Positions 6,809 to 14,381 of a DNA stretch of 21,218 nt are shown piece after piece. Position 1 is the first letter of the stretch, and every line of letters begins with the position of its first letter. Made by a program: the position numbers and the translations under genes. The notes under the pieces are model-generated. The model was not told the origin of the DNA. It did not search any database and saw only the letters and a program-made list of their open reading frames with translations. This DNA comes from a virus, in the IMG/VR virus record IMGVR_UViG_3300015368_000132, positions 1-21,218 of that record; one strand, given 5' to 3'.

Positions 6809-8558
6809 CGACATATTCCCCCGGTTGCTCAGAACCGAAAGCACCGGCCGCCAACTTGATGAAAATGGCAACCCGCTGACGTCGCCCAAGGGCGCGATCG
6901 GCATTGCTCAAATCATGCCGAAAACCGGCCCAGAAGCCGCCAAACTGGCCGGGTTACCTTGGGACGAACAGAGGTTCAAATACGACGCCAATTACAACGC
7001 CGCCCTCGGCAAGGCTTATTTTGACCATCAGACCAAAGTATTCGGCGGCGACCCGGAAAAGGGTGCGGCTGCGTACAACGCCGGTCCCGGCAGGTTGCGG
7101 GAGGCTATGGCAATGGCCGCAGCCCATGGCGGGTCGTATAAGGATTACCTGCCAGCCGAAACACAGAACTACCTCGGCAAAATATTCGGTCAACAGCAGG
7201 CTGATGTAGAATTGCCTCCCAATGCTAGGCCAACAGCGTATACGGGGGGAGTAAATGAGCCGATTTCTCAAGACGTTAGCAATCAATACGCACCCTTCGT
7301 TGACCCGCGTGAGGAAAAAATCGCAGAAGGCATGGCCGGCGAGGCCGTTAAAGGCGCCAATACCCCCACGCAACTGGCGCAGAACCTTTCAATTCTTGAG
7401 CGGGTGCTAGGCAAGGAATTCGACCCGGCAACGCGGCAAGCCATCATGGCCGCTGGCCTGCGCATGATGACAACCCCCGGCAATATCGGCACCGTTCTCG
7501 GCACCGCCGGTATGCAGGGCATGGCGACGTATAGCGAAGCCAAGCAGATGGAGCAGGCGCAGGATGAAGCGCGGAGAAAACAAGCGTTTGAACGAGAGAA
7601 GTTTGAGCGGCCATACGAGCGAATGACGGCGCAACAGAAAGCCGAGTCAGGACTAAAACCATATCGTATTGGCGCGGATGGTAAACTTGAACCTACACCG
7701 GGCGGTTCTGCTGATCCGGCTACTGTCAGATCACTAGCTGAAGCAAAAGTACCACCAAGTTCAATGTCTCCGCAATCGTTGGAAGTTTCCGCAGACGTGT
7801 ACCGCATGACTGGCAGACTTCCGCCCAACATGGGCAGAGGTATCCAGGGTAATCAAGAAGCAGCCATAATCAGAAACCGCGCCGCTGAAAAAGAACAAGA
7901 TGCGGGCGGCGATCCCGCAGATTGGGCAGATCGCTGGCAACAATTCGGCACGCGCGCAACTGGATTACGTACATTAGAAACTCGTGCCGCTGGCCTGACG
8001 CTTGCCGAAAATGAGGCGCATGCGTTGGTGCCTCGTGTGCGAGAGTTGCTTGGCACAGTAAATCGCACGCGTTTTCCTGACCTGAACAAACTCATTATTG
8101 CTGGTCAAACCAAAACTGGAAACGAAAATGAAATTAAACTTGGCATCGCCATCGGCAGTTTAATTCCAGTGTACGCACGAGTTCTGAAGCCCGTCGGGCA
8201 AGTTGGTCAGACCGATATGGCTAATGCTCAACATCTGCTGGAACAGAAGTGGGCAACTGGCCAAATGGGCGCCGCGCTCGATCAATTTGAGGTAGAGCTA
8301 CACTCCGCGAAAGACGCATTGGCTCAGGCGCGCAAGGAGTATGGCGCAAGTGGACCATCGCTCCCCGGAAGACCTGAAAAGAAGGCAGAAACGCCACCCC
8401 CTGCTAATCCCGCCGCGCCGACTGCTGAGACTAGAATCCCGCCCCGTCCCGCATCTTTGGCGGGAATTAAGTTGAAGTATGATCCAAGCAAAAACCATTT
8501 TGTTGCCCCGGATGGCGCTCGATATGATGCTTCTGGCAAGCCAGTAGGAGGTCCGTAA
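6645..8558 (+). CDS. Lytic transglycosylase (SLT) / internal virion protein, likely downstream half of a frameshifted gene
   Basis: The recognisable protein begins near 6785. LLRTESTGRQ carries the catalytic Glu (codon 6837-6839) of the SLT lysozyme-like fold, followed by SPKGAIGIAQIMPKT and AAYNAGPGRL, the usual GxxQ and NAGxG motifs. It should cut peptidoglycan, probably as an ejected protein opening a path for phage DNA. The remaining ~520 residues are helical (a Glu/Arg/Gln-rich segment at 7540-7640, RLPPNMGRGIQGNQEAAIIRNRAAE) and end in a Pro-rich tail and NHFVAPDGARYDASGKPVG. The only ATG before the catalytic Glu is at 6645 (a TTG lies at 6588), and the peptide it would add is Arg/Pro-rich noise from the overlapping gene. 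A separate start therefore looks unlikely. It ends 1 nt before the next ATG. Confidence 0.75.
   Translation: MRPRRRPTFLCPARVLKASGLTTSLPPRRRLLGPTLRPLFLSHGRPAQTAAQPTDDIFPRLLRTESTGRQLDENGNPLTSPKGAIGIAQIMPKTGPEAAKLAGLPWDEQRFKYDANYNAALGKAYFDHQTKVFGGDPEKGAAAYNAGPGRLREAMAMAAAHGGSYKDYLPAETQNYLGKIFGQQQADVELPPNARPTAYTGGVNEPISQDVSNQYAPFVDPREEKIAEGMAGEAVKGANTPTQLAQNLSILERVLGKEFDPATRQAIMAAGLRMMTTPGNIGTVLGTAGMQGMATYSEAKQMEQAQDEARRKQAFEREKFERPYERMTAQQKAESGLKPYRIGADGKLEPTPGGSADPATVRSLAEAKVPPSSMSPQSLEVSADVYRMTGRLPPNMGRGIQGNQEAAIIRNRAAEKEQDAGGDPADWADRWQQFGTRATGLRTLETRAAGLTLAENEAHALVPRVRELLGTVNRTRFPDLNKLIIAGQTKTGNENEIKLGIAIGSLIPVYARVLKPVGQVGQTDMANAQHLLEQKWATGQMGAALDQFEVELHSAKDALAQARKEYGASGPSLPGRPEKKAETPPPANPAAPTAETRIPPRPASLAGIKLKYDPSKNHFVAPDGARYDASGKPVGGP
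6769..6808 (+). other. Candidate +1 frameshift joining the S74 and transglycosylase frames
   Basis: The upstream frame reads LVPIPRPPRPNCRPAN and stops at 6806-6808. The downstream frame becomes protein-like at about 6775 (GRPAQTAAQPTDDIF). The switch is one nucleotide forward, within a C/G-rich run that includes CCCC at 6779-6782 and CCC at 6784-6786. Removing one C from this run would give a single ORF of about 1199 codons (4961-8558). The cause could be an assembly or sequencing error, a real mutation, or a programmed +1 shift; the sequence alone does not decide. Confidence 0.55.
8546..8551 (+). promoter_or_regulatory. Strong ribosome binding site of the polyvalent protein gene
   Basis: AGGAGG lies 8 nt before the ATG at 8560. 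It is inside the last codons of the transglycosylase gene and is the clearest Shine-Dalgarno site on the plus strand, consistent with high expression of the 1761-aa protein. Confidence 0.75.
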
Positions 8559-8559
8559 T

Positions 8560-11500
8560 ATGGCAGACAATTTGATCGATGTTCCTGACGACAATTTGAT
8601 CGATGTTTCGGATACTAATTTAGTTGACGTTCCGAAGGAATCTACGGCGCAGCCAGCGCTGACGGCTCAACAACGCTATCATCAATCTTTGAAAGGGTAC
8701 CATGATCAGGGGACTGAAAATCCTGACGTTGCCCCGGGCTATGTTTCTCCTGAAACTTCCAAGGCGTTTGCGGAAGCTAAATCAAACACCTCATCACTCG
8801 GATCGCAATGGGGCGACGTTGGAACCGGTGCTGCAAAGGGCCTAGCCGGCGGGATTTTTGGGGGTTTTGTTGGTGACATTGAATCTTTTGGCAGGCTTCC
8901 TTTTCAAATTCCAGGCGTCCGAGAATATATAGCTGATGTTTCTCCACATACCGTTATTCCGACGTCTGAAGAGGGCGGATATTTAGGCCCACGCGGCCTT
9001 GGCGCATTTAACGCGCCTGAAACTCCGGAAGAAAAAGGCGGCGTTTTTACAGGATCTTTGTTAACCCCATTCGCTGCGACTGCACCACTCAAGGCGCTGA
9101 GAGGTGCGAGCAAGCTTTCTTCATCTGCTGCTGAGATTGCTAACGCCGCTGAACGTCAAGGGATTAGTATTCCACGAGCTGCAGTTACAGACAACCGTGA
9201 AATGCAAACTGCTGCTGGGTATCTGAAAGAGATTCCATTTGTAGGAACTCCGCTCGTAAAAGCCTCCGAGAAAGCATTGAGTGAAATTGAAGATCTTTCA
9301 GACCGAACAGTTTCCGCGCTTGGAAGCGGCAACAAACTGCGTGCCGGAGACATTGCTTCTGATGCAATTGAGGGGTGGGTCACTGGCAAAAGCAAAACAA
9401 TAGCCACAAAACTATATGACGCAGTTGACCCGTTAGTTAATCCAGAATTCACTCGCCCATTGTTTGAGACAAAAAAGGTGGCAAACGAAATTGCCGCCAA
9501 GCGCGCGAATGCAAAAATTTCAGGAGATAGTCCGGCAATCAGAGAGATTGAAGATGCATTGGCATCTCCGGGAATGAATTATAACGGCGTCAAAGACTTG
9601 CGCACATATATTCGAGAGATGACACCGCAAGAAATGGTTGCAAAAAACATCAACAAGAATGAAGCAAAAATAATTTACGACGCCTTAACCACCGATCTTC
9701 GTGCGACGATACTTGATGCTGGTGGTCCCGATGCGCTGAAAAAGTTCGATAAAGCGAACGATGTTTATAACATTATTGCAGATCGCAGAGCCAGTATTGC
9801 CAAGGTAATTGGCGTAAGCGCCGACGCTGCCCCGGAGAAAGTTATTGATAGAATTACAGCAATGGCAGGAAATGCCGGATCGGCTGATTACCAAACACTT
9901 CAAAAAGTTCGCAAGTCAATTGGTCCAAAGTCTTGGGACGAGGTATCGTCTGCAATTCTCGCAAAAATGGGGCGTGCCAATCCGGAGGCTGCATTTAGCG
10001 CAGACCAATTTGTAACTGCGTGGAATAAACTTTCTCCCAGCAGCAAACAACTATTGTTCAATTCAACTAACCGCCCCGGAATAATAAATGATCTGAATGA
10101 CCTTGTGACGCTTTCAGGCGCACAAAAAAACCTAAGTAAATATGCGAACCCAAGTGGATCTGGCAAAATTGCAACGTTTGCAGCGATGATTCCAGCTATG
10201 TGGACTGCGCCGCTACCTACGATTGCTACAATCATTGGCGGAAGACAGATGGCAAAATTTTTTGCTTCTCCTATTGCAATCAAATCAACAGCGCAATGGG
10301 CAAAAGCCAATAATGCTGCATTCACAACTCCAAACATAATGACAACGGCAAGACTACTTTCTGCAAGTGACAATATAGCGAAAACCTTAAATCGAGAATT
10401 TGGCGGCAATTTTTCCGCAAAAGACTTCATACCGCCGGGTCAGGCCAACGAACCCCCCCGCGCCACGGGCGGCTCCGTGTTCGACAAGATGCACGCGGCT
10501 AAGCATATGCAAGAGGGTGGTGGGTTATCTTCTTTTCTTGAGGGAGAATACAGCGGCAATAAGGAAGGCCAGCATGGCGGAGGGTATTTAGGTATTGAAA
10601 GCCCTACAGGGAATGCAGGTATTGGTGGCCAAGGCTGGAGAGAGAATACACCGGAAGGACGCTTGGGCCGTGCTTCAATAACCAACGTTGACGTTGGTCA
10701 CAAAATAGGCGACCTGAACTTAACAGGGAGTTACAGAGCTAACCAGCGTGAGATTGCAAGGCCGCCGGCGGGAGACAATACTTATTTTGATCCGATAGAG
10801 CACTCTGGTCAAAAATTTCGCATGCCGAATGACATAGACAAGCGGTTTATGCTAGGGCTGTCAAAACAATTTTCTGACGGCGGCTCCGTGTTCGACAAGA
10901 TGCACGCGGCAAAGCATATGGCGGAGGGTGGCGGGACCGACGCCCCTTTTAACGAATGGGATGCCGTCCCGCGCAATGCCGAGGGCATCCCACAGATCAG
11001 GATTGAAAAGCCGCCAGTTAATGAGGCGGACGAAGCGCAGGCCGCGCGTGAGGCAGCCGCCGCTCGCGTTGCTGGCAACGTAAGGGGCGCACCATACGAG
11101 CCAACGCCGCCATCCACCGAAGGCAAGACGTGGATGATGGAGCCCGGCATGGAGGCCATGCTGTCTGGCAACTATGAGATGCCGCCAAATGTCCGACTAA
11201 ACGATGCTGGTATTCCGTACAACGTTGAGACCGGCGAAGAACTACAAATGGCTCGCCGTCCTAACGTCCTTCCTTTTACCAGAACGCCGGATGGTGTTCA
11301 GTGGGCCATGCCGAAGATCGCCGAGCTGGCGGGCGACATCCTTAACCCGTTGGCGGTTACCAAGGGCTTAGCTTTGAATCCCGGCGAGTTTGCTTTGGGG
11401 TCAGGGCCAATCCGCGCTTATCACGGCAGCCCGCACGATTTCGACAAGTTTGATCTAGCCAAGATCGGAACAGGCGAGGGCGCGCAGGCTTACGGGCATG

Positions 11501-13845
11501 GGCTGTATTTTGCGGAGAACCCAAAAGTAGCGGAAACATATAAAGCACCTGCTGGCGTTATTGCCAAAGCACCGCAGGGATGGGTACAGGACACTGCGAG
11601 CAACTTTATTAGTGAGCATGGAAAGGAAGGCGCTCAAAAAGTATTAACAGACTTGATGAGTAAGTCTCCCGAAATGAAGGCAACATTTTCTGATGTTCTC
11701 GCAGCCGTAAAAAATTCAAAACCTTTGGGGAAGATGTATGAAGTCGAGTTAAATGCCAACCCTGAGCATTTTTTAGATTGGGATAAGCCATTGGCAAAGC
11801 AGGGCAGCGCGCTAGATCAGAAATTATACGATTTGCTCGGTAATAGCGGAATTAGCAAAGCCGAAACGAATTTCATTATTAACAATAAAACCGGTCAAGA
11901 TGTTGTTAGGAGAATAGCAAAACCATCTTATCCAATACGCGATACGGTTAGCGAGCCTTGGCGTGCGTCAGGTGCAGGTTCTTTAGATGAGGCATTAGGG
12001 ATGGTTGGTGGCGATAAAAAGAGAGTAAATACAGTCCTTACCCCAAACCCTGCTTACACCTCGCAGTCATTGAACGAAGTAGGAATCCCCGGTATCAAAT
12101 ACCTAGACCAAGGTTCGCGCGCAGCCGGTGACGGATCGCGCAACTACGTCGTGTTCGACCCCAAGATAATCCAGATCATGAAGAAGTACGGCATGACGCT
12201 TCCAGCGGCTACCGCTGCATACGAAGCCATGAAGTCCAATCAAGAAAAGACCGGATTTAAAAAGGGCGGCTCCGTGTTTGACAAGATGCATATGGCGCGC
12301 AAGCGAGCGGAGGGTGGCGGGACCGACGCCCCTTTTAACGAATGGGATGCCGTCCCGCGCAATGCCGAGGGCATCCCACAGATCAGGATTGAAAAGCCGC
12401 CAGTTAATGAGGCGGACGAAGCGCAGGCCGCGCGTGAGGCAGCCGCCGCTCGCGTTGCTGGCAACGTAAGGGGCGCACCATACGAGCCAACGCCGCCATC
12501 CACCGAAGGCAAGACGTGGATGATGGAGCCCGGCATGGAGGCCATGCTGTCTGGCAACTATGAGATGCCGCCAAATGTCCGACTAAACGATGCTGGTATT
12601 CCGTACAACGTTGAGACCGGCGAAGAACTACAAATGGCTCGCCGTCCTAACGTCCTTCCTTTTACCAGAACGCCGGATGGTGTTCAGTGGGCCATGCCGA
12701 AGATCGCCGAGCTGGCGGGCGACATCCTTAACCCGTTGGCGGTTACCAAGGGCTTAGCTTTGAATCCCGGCGAGTTTGCTTTGGGGTCAGGGCCTATCAA
12801 GAGTGACCCTAAGCTATGGCATGGTATTTCAAAAATAAAATTGCCAAAACCTATTTCTGAAATGAATGCAACACGGTCTCCTATTGCGGAAATAGCAGAA
12901 AAACAAATAGTTCCATCTGATCTTCAGGGTGGGTTACTTCTTCCAGCTATTGGGGATAGATCAATAGCCAACGCAAATTTACATGGGTTCAACGGATATA
13001 AATTTGAAGAACCAGTGCCAATGCAAGGAGGCCACGGCTTTATGGCCGCCAACGCTGACAAAGATGTTGCATGGGCATCAGGAAGCCCCGTTATAGGGCG
13101 CATTGCTAGTGATGTTAGAAAATTAAATGAAAGCGGAAACCCTATTTACTTTCCGTATACAGCGATGGGCGAGAGGTCTGTAGACTTTTCACATCATATT
13201 TCTTCAACTCTTGCTGAAGCTTTGAAACAACAACCGTTGACTAGAAATGCTGAACGGCAATTTAACGCTGCAATGAAATCAGATGCTGGATCATTTGGTG
13301 CAGTTAAAAATTGGCCGGGTGTAAACTCACCTTATCTTAAGGACTATCTTCTTTCGTCAAAAGGCGACGTAAGAAATAAATTTGCCAAATTAATGGATAC
13401 AAATAATTTTCAATCTCTTGGTTTTCCAAATGTTGCTGAAGCAAGATTTGCAGTAACTGATCCAAGATTGCTCAACGCTCCTACCGGAGCTGCTGGCATA
13501 TCTGTATCAAAATTAGACCCGTCAGGAAAAATTTTGAAAGATGTATCCGGTCATTTAACTTATGACACAGATTTGGGCGGGAAATATGTTGGGGGTCTGG
13601 GGCGATCAATTCCAAAAGAAGTTTTCTACCCTGACCTTCTTTCTGCATATAAAAAACTAAATTATGAGCCGTTTCAATATGATTATTTAATGTCAAGAGG
13701 AGTTACTGGGGCACCTAGAGCACAAAAAGCAAACCAAAAATGGGTTGATAATGTTTCAAAATGGATTGAAAAAAATCCAAAAGAAGAAACTAAATTTAAT
13801 TCCGGCGGCTCCGTGTTCGACAAAATGAAAAGAGCATCAAAATGA
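8560..13845 (+). CDS. 1761-aa modular polyvalent phage protein with ADP-ribosyltransferase-like cargo
   Basis: An N-terminal ejection-protein-like block (about 60-636) has Gly-rich helices, ERQGISIPRAAVTDNREMQ, long helical stretches and a hydrophobic segment near 540-575 (IATFAAMIPAMW); it resembles internal or DNA-transfer proteins of related phages. A GGSVFDKM linker then recurs at 637, 774, 1236 and 1749. Between linkers lie a 118-aa beta-rich piece (656-773), a 163-aa repeat (788-950) followed by an ART-PolyVal-like domain (951-1230), and the same repeat again (1250-1412) followed by an unidentified domain (1413-1748). The ART-like part has YHGSPHDFDKFDL (His955), GHGLYFAEN (Tyr983) and NYVVFDPKII (Asn1195), plus GIPGIKYLDQGSR, typical of the ADP-ribosyltransferases of large polyvalent proteins. 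The N-terminus holds three NLIDV-type repeats. A likely role is a virion-carried, ejected effector; that is inferred from position and domains. Confidence 0.8.
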   Translation: MADNLIDVPDDNLIDVSDTNLVDVPKESTAQPALTAQQRYHQSLKGYHDQGTENPDVAPGYVSPETSKAFAEAKSNTSSLGSQWGDVGTGAAKGLAGGIFGGFVGDIESFGRLPFQIPGVREYIADVSPHTVIPTSEEGGYLGPRGLGAFNAPETPEEKGGVFTGSLLTPFAATAPLKALRGASKLSSSAAEIANAAERQGISIPRAAVTDNREMQTAAGYLKEIPFVGTPLVKASEKALSEIEDLSDRTVSALGSGNKLRAGDIASDAIEGWVTGKSKTIATKLYDAVDPLVNPEFTRPLFETKKVANEIAAKRANAKISGDSPAIREIEDALASPGMNYNGVKDLRTYIREMTPQEMVAKNINKNEAKIIYDALTTDLRATILDAGGPDALKKFDKANDVYNIIADRRASIAKVIGVSADAAPEKVIDRITAMAGNAGSADYQTLQKVRKSIGPKSWDEVSSAILAKMGRANPEAAFSADQFVTAWNKLSPSSKQLLFNSTNRPGIINDLNDLVTLSGAQKNLSKYANPSGSGKIATFAAMIPAMWTAPLPTIATIIGGRQMAKFFASPIAIKSTAQWAKANNAAFTTPNIMTTARLLSASDNIAKTLNREFGGNFSAKDFIPPGQANEPPRATGGSVFDKMHAAKHMQEGGGLSSFLEGEYSGNKEGQHGGGYLGIESPTGNAGIGGQGWRENTPEGRLGRASITNVDVGHKIGDLNLTGSYRANQREIARPPAGDNTYFDPIEHSGQKFRMPNDIDKRFMLGLSKQFSDGGSVFDKMHAAKHMAEGGGTDAPFNEWDAVPRNAEGIPQIRIEKPPVNEADEAQAAREAAAARVAGNVRGAPYEPTPPSTEGKTWMMEPGMEAMLSGNYEMPPNVRLNDAGIPYNVETGEELQMARRPNVLPFTRTPDGVQWAMPKIAELAGDILNPLAVTKGLALNPGEFALGSGPIRAYHGSPHDFDKFDLAKIGTGEGAQAYGHGLYFAENPKVAETYKAPAGVIAKAPQGWVQDTASNFISEHGKEGAQKVLTDLMSKSPEMKATFSDVLAAVKNSKPLGKMYEVELNANPEHFLDWDKPLAKQGSALDQKLYDLLGNSGISKAETNFIINNKTGQDVVRRIAKPSYPIRDTVSEPWRASGAGSLDEALGMVGGDKKRVNTVLTPNPAYTSQSLNEVGIPGIKYLDQGSRAAGDGSRNYVVFDPKIIQIMKKYGMTLPAATAAYEAMKSNQEKTGFKKGGSVFDKMHMARKRAEGGGTDAPFNEWDAVPRNAEGIPQIRIEKPPVNEADEAQAAREAAAARVAGNVRGAPYEPTPPSTEGKTWMMEPGMEAMLSGNYEMPPNVRLNDAGIPYNVETGEELQMARRPNVLPFTRTPDGVQWAMPKIAELAGDILNPLAVTKGLALNPGEFALGSGPIKSDPKLWHGISKIKLPKPISEMNATRSPIAEIAEKQIVPSDLQGGLLLPAIGDRSIANANLHGFNGYKFEEPVPMQGGHGFMAANADKDVAWASGSPVIGRIASDVRKLNESGNPIYFPYTAMGERSVDFSHHISSTLAEALKQQPLTRNAERQFNAAMKSDAGSFGAVKNWPGVNSPYLKDYLLSSKGDVRNKFAKLMDTNNFQSLGFPNVAEARFAVTDPRLLNAPTGAAGISVSKLDPSGKILKDVSGHLTYDTDLGGKYVGGLGRSIPKEVFYPDLLSAYKKLNYEPFQYDYLMSRGVTGAPRAQKANQKWVDNVSKWIEKNPKEETKFNSGGSVFDKMKRASK
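8566..8637 (+). repeat. Three 24-bp tandem repeats encoding (D/T)N-L-(I/V)-D-V-(P/S)-x
   Basis: Units at 8566-8589, 8590-8613 and 8614-8637 encode DNLIDVPD, DNLIDVSD and TNLVDVPK directly after Met-Ala. The first two units are nearly identical in DNA; the third has diverged at silent and conservative positions. Short acidic/aliphatic repeats at this position recall N-terminal tags seen on other large phage proteins; a packaging or docking signal is a guess. Confidence 0.8.
10468..10524 (+). repeat. Linker motif copy 1 (GGSVFDKMHAAKHMQEGGG)
   Basis: Residues 637-655 of the 1761-aa protein. The first 32 nt are identical to copy 2. It marks the end of the N-terminal ejection-like block and the start of the 118-aa beta-rich piece. 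Confidence 0.85.
10879..10935 (+). repeat. Linker motif copy 2 (GGSVFDKMHAAKHMAEGGG)
   Basis: Residues 774-792. Its last 15 nt belong to the first copy of the 488-bp direct repeat. It precedes the cassette that ends in the ADP-ribosyltransferase-like domain. Confidence 0.85.
10921..11408 (+). repeat. 488-bp exact direct repeat, copy 1
   Basis: Compared base by base with 12307-12794, I find no difference over 488 nt (offset 1386). The repeat encodes residues 788-950: AEGGGTDAPFNEWDAVPRN, an Ala/Glu-rich helix, MMEPGMEAMLSGNYEMPPNV and VLPFTRTPDGVQWAMPKIAE, ending at ALGSGP. It is GC-rich (43 of 60 bases in 11041-11100). The domain just downstream of this copy is the ART-like one. Confidence 0.95.
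12265..12321 (+). repeat. Linker motif copy 3 (GGSVFDKMHMARKRAEGGG)
   Basis: Residues 1236-1254. The core GGSVFDKMH is kept while the middle has changed (MARKR for AAKHM). Its last 15 nt are the start of the second 488-bp repeat copy. Confidence 0.85.
12307..12794 (+). repeat. 488-bp exact direct repeat, copy 2
   Basis: Identical to 10921-11408 and encodes residues 1250-1412. Identity stops abruptly on both sides: the preceding bases differ (linker variants) and position 12795 onward enters a different, AT-rich domain. Perfect identity with no silent change implies recent duplication or ongoing gene conversion. Confidence 0.95.
13804..13845 (+). repeat. Linker motif copy 4, C-terminal (GGSVFDKMKRASK)
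   Basis: The last residues of the 1761-aa protein (1749-1761). The 20-nt core GGCGGCTCCGTGTTCGACAA matches copies 1 and 2 exactly, but the gene ends here, as if a further cassette could be attached. Confidence 0.8.
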
Positions 13846-14381
13846 TCCGCATAACCGTTGTCCTGTTGGCGTTATCTTCCCCGGCATTGGCGCAATCGCC
13901 AAGCCTCGGCATATGCCACGGCGAATTTGCCCTATGTGCAGCCGCCAGCACGGAACCAACCAACCGCAACATTGTGGTCAAGGGCGTCACATTCCGCGAA
14001 GGACACTCGGTCTGCCCAGTGCTGCGCGGGCCGTCTATTGCCGACCTTGGCCTCATGAACGGTTCCTGCGCCACGCCAAAAGGCAAGGTATGGTCGCTGT
14101 TCTCAGCCCGTAGCAAATATCCGCAGGCACCCGACTGGAAGGTCAAGACCGCCGTTCACCGCGCCTTTACAACAACCGCAGCGCCCGGCGGCGGCATGTC
14201 AAACATGTGGTCGTTCCCGTGCGTCGTGCGACCCACCCGCGTCAACGGTCACAAGCTCGCCGACTGCTACGGCCCCATGAACGAAAGCCCGTGGACTACA
14301 ACCGCCATCGGTGCCGGGGTAAAGATCGTCACGGACGCGCCCGCCGGCGCGCCTAATCCGGTCGGCGGCAACATCCCGTGA
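13842..14381 (+). CDS. Secreted six-cysteine protein of unknown function
   Basis: The 179-residue product overlaps the large gene by ATGA and so is translationally coupled. Residues 1-17 (MIRITVVLLALSSPALA) form a signal peptide with an ALA|Q cleavage site. The mature part has six cysteines (ICHGEF, LCAAA, SVCPVL, GSCATP, FPCVV, DCYGP), enough for three disulfides in the periplasm. It has several Trp/Gly/Pro-rich loops (APGGGMSNMWSFP) and no catalytic motif that I recognise. It sits directly before the endolysin, so a part in lysis or in superinfection control at the envelope is possible. I cannot assign a family. Confidence 0.7.
   Translation: MIRITVVLLALSSPALAQSPSLGICHGEFALCAAASTEPTNRNIVVKGVTFREGHSVCPVLRGPSIADLGLMNGSCATPKGKVWSLFSARSKYPQAPDWKVKTAVHRAFTTTAAPGGGMSNMWSFPCVVRPTRVNGHKLADCYGPMNESPWTTTAIGAGVKIVTDAPAGAPNPVGGNIP

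Noticed and set aside
6020-6904. 294-codon antisense frame across the S74/transglycosylase junction
   Set aside because: Arg/Gly-rich translation, no domain, and it runs across two well-supported plus-strand coding regions.
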